This document shows positions 63,600 to 64,000 of a stretch of 64,000 nucleotides of DNA, one piece after another. The notes beneath the pieces were generated by a model that saw only the letters and a program-made list of their open reading frames with translations, was not told the origin of the DNA and searched no databases. This DNA comes from Loxodes magnus. Its lineage: Eukaryota > Ciliophora > Karyorelictea > Loxodida > Loxodidae. Positions within the stretch are counted from its first letter, which is position 1, and each line of letters opens with the position of its first letter. The DNA lies in contig CAMPDV010000188.1 in the NCBI GenBank assembly GCA_946699065.1, positions 310,001 through 374,000 on the forward strand, written 5' to 3'. The position numbers were made by a program, and so were the translations under genes.

Positions 63600-64000
63600 G
63601 CTGCGCACCAACGAGAGTGCTACGCGCTCTATAATCAAATTTATTTATTTATTTATTATTTATAAGCATTCCTTTATATCCTGATAAACTAGCCCAAGAT
63701 GTAATATCACTACTACAAAATGTTTTAAAATCATGTGGCGAAATAACTCCATATTTAGATAAAATTGCGATAGTGATAGAGATTGCTATTCTGAAATAAG
63801 AGACTTTTGCTGCACAGTGAAGTTTATAGTATTCTCTTTCTCCTAACTAATATCCTAGGTAAGTAATTACTTCTTTTTAGTTAATTGGTTGTCCATTAAT
63901 GTTTAAGTTTATTTATTATCTACTTTCCTTTTTTAAGGAAATTAATTATTTCACGTTTTTAAACTTTTGTGTTAAGCTTTACTCAAGAGAAAACTAAACT
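63600..64000 (-). mobile_element. LINE reverse transcriptase, runs off the window
   Basis: The minus-strand reading gives NINGQPINQKEVITYLGYQL, the conserved region after the catalytic box in LINE reverse transcriptases, followed by HCAAKVSYFRIAIS, SPHDFKTF and NKFDYRARSTLVG. The catalytic motifs would lie beyond 64000. The frame is open across all visible sequence, so this copy may be younger than the one at 1.1-3.1 kb. The FDYR-RS segment recurs at 3165-3245. Confidence 0.7.

Overview
The window looks like nuclear DNA of a ciliate in which all three standard stop codons are read as amino acids. In every conserved protein here TAA and TAG fall where glutamine is expected. TGA falls at conserved tryptophans (for example subdomain IX of a protein kinase and the W-E-P motif of a chromodomain) and is also the codon that ends each protein. 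Only the karyorelict code (Loxodes and relatives) or the Condylostoma code fits, and since only TGA is seen ending genes the karyorelict reading is favoured. The DNA is very AT-rich, genes are far apart (about 15 convincing protein genes in 64 kb), and two introns of 16 and 17 nt are inferred. This is inference from sequence; no species is proved.

Layout. 0-4 kb is a nest of decayed LINE pieces: an ORF1-like protein on -, a reverse transcriptase on +, a relic on -. 5.7-9.3 kb is a large kelch/Cys-rich membrane protein gene (-). 12.3-13.9 kb is a RING/IBR-type coiled-coil gene (-). 17.4-21.3 kb is a second kelch gene (-), and 21.6-23.1 kb a second RING/IBR gene (+) diverging from it. 23.4-24.3 kb is an intact LINE-type ORF1, followed by tRNA-Glu and a third, RING-plus-coiled-coil gene (-, 27-28.3 kb). 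31.3-34.0 kb encodes a LamG plus GT13 glycosyltransferase (+), followed at once by an RNase MRP RNA gene. 35.7-36.6 kb is another LINE ORF1, 37.0-37.7 kb an HP1-like chromodomain/chromoshadow gene (-), and 41.0-42.1 kb a highly charged unknown protein. A second, inverted MRP RNA copy lies at 43.6-43.9 kb. Then come a small unknown gene, a protein kinase, a SPRY protein with a 17-nt intron, a PXMP4-like peroxisomal membrane protein, a tRNA-Val, a fourth RING/IBR gene (+, inverted partner of the 12-14 kb gene), an aldehyde dehydrogenase, the second LamG-GT13 gene (-, inverted partner), another ORF1, a GC-richer foldback at 62 kb, a pair of short tandem repeats and the end of a LINE reverse transcriptase running off the right edge.

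The strongest theme is paralogy. Kelch, RING/IBR, LamG-GT13 and MRP RNA each occur two or more times. The protein pairs are mosaics in which one part is nearly identical and the rest is clearly diverged, the pattern expected of gene conversion. Most intergenic DNA is AT-rich with no recognisable content. Because TGA can be sense, long open frames by themselves are not evidence of genes; I relied on domain motifs, paralogue alignment and composition.
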